Positions 63,653-64,000 of a stretch of DNA of 64,000 nucleotides are shown one piece after another (positions within the stretch are counted from its first letter, which is position 1; every line of letters begins with the position of its first letter). Position numbers and translations under genes: made by a program. The stretch is from Hormoscilla sp. GUM202. Lineage in GTDB: Bacteria > Cyanobacteriota > Cyanobacteriia > Cyanobacteriales > Desertifilaceae. The DNA lies in assembly GCA_005518205.2 (NCBI GenBank), contig RFFC02000007.1, positions 168,226-232,225 on the forward strand, given 5' to 3'. The notes below the pieces were generated by a model, which was given only the letters and a program-made list of their open reading frames with translations, was not told the DNA's origin and did no database searches.

Positions 63653-64000
<348 letters not shown>

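Overview
The window is chromosomal DNA from a cyanobacterium, most likely a filamentous, Oscillatoria-like one. The signs are the frequent GCGATCGC (HIP1-type) octamers, the cyanobacterial str operon (rpsL-rpsG-fusA-tuf-rpsJ) followed by a LON-domain gene, cyanobacteria-restricted families (DUF1997, DUF1830, DUF4079, the PSII high-light radical SAM protein, DICT domain, PanC-Cmk fusion, VKOR-thioredoxin fusion, DevBCA exporter, CYP110) and psbA fragments. Genus cannot be fixed by eye.

Layout. 1-2.3 kb: start of ferredoxin-type glutamate synthase and a TnpB gene. 2.8-9.8 kb: cupin, IscA-like protein, the str operon and a LON-domain protein. 9.8-17.1 kb: pheA, DUF1997, panC/cmk, rlpA, purM, pentapeptide protein, Uma2 protein and tRNA-Lys(CTT). 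17.1-23.1 kb: accessory stretch with a complete IS630 element, a frameshifted Ser/Thr kinase, a tandemly duplicated HEPN-linked module and DUF433/DUF5615 toxin-antitoxin-like genes. 23.1-34.6 kb: CPBP protease and clpS, a large radical SAM protein, RNase E and small conserved membrane or regulatory genes. 34.7-36.2 kb: a complete ISL3 element. 36.5-49.6 kb: radical SAM, DICT, VKOR, DUF2470, an AAA ATPase with a truncated DUF4276 partner, lipA, a response regulator, a decayed membrane-protein gene and recR. 48.9-53.2 kb: devBCA and a divergent TetR regulator. 53.4-62.4 kb: chorismate lyase family protein, then a co-oriented set of a sulfotransferase, CYP110, FMO fragment, FMO, CYP2-like P450 and a second intact FMO. 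62.4-64 kb: a patchwork of psbA, amino-acid-binding-protein and RTX gene fragments.

Main points of interest. (1) A family of about 60-95 bp palindromic elements sits in frame inside two unrelated coding sequences (tnpB and a psbA remnant) and encodes related peptides (VSESAHP...VGVSGHD). A third, intergenic copy keeps the same open frame. This resembles the in-frame palindromic elements of Rickettsia. (2) An oxidative cluster combines animal-like FMOs, two P450 types and a sulfotransferase. (3) Several non-autonomous elements can be delimited by terminal repeats and target duplications, including a nested pair that splits the devB/tetR divergent promoter. (4) The HEPN module has been tandemly duplicated. 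(5) recR appears to carry GTT where GTG is expected as start codon. (6) The last 1.5 kb is a same-strand mosaic of gene scraps with a 77-bp exact duplication.

All calls come from reading the sequence; no database search was run.
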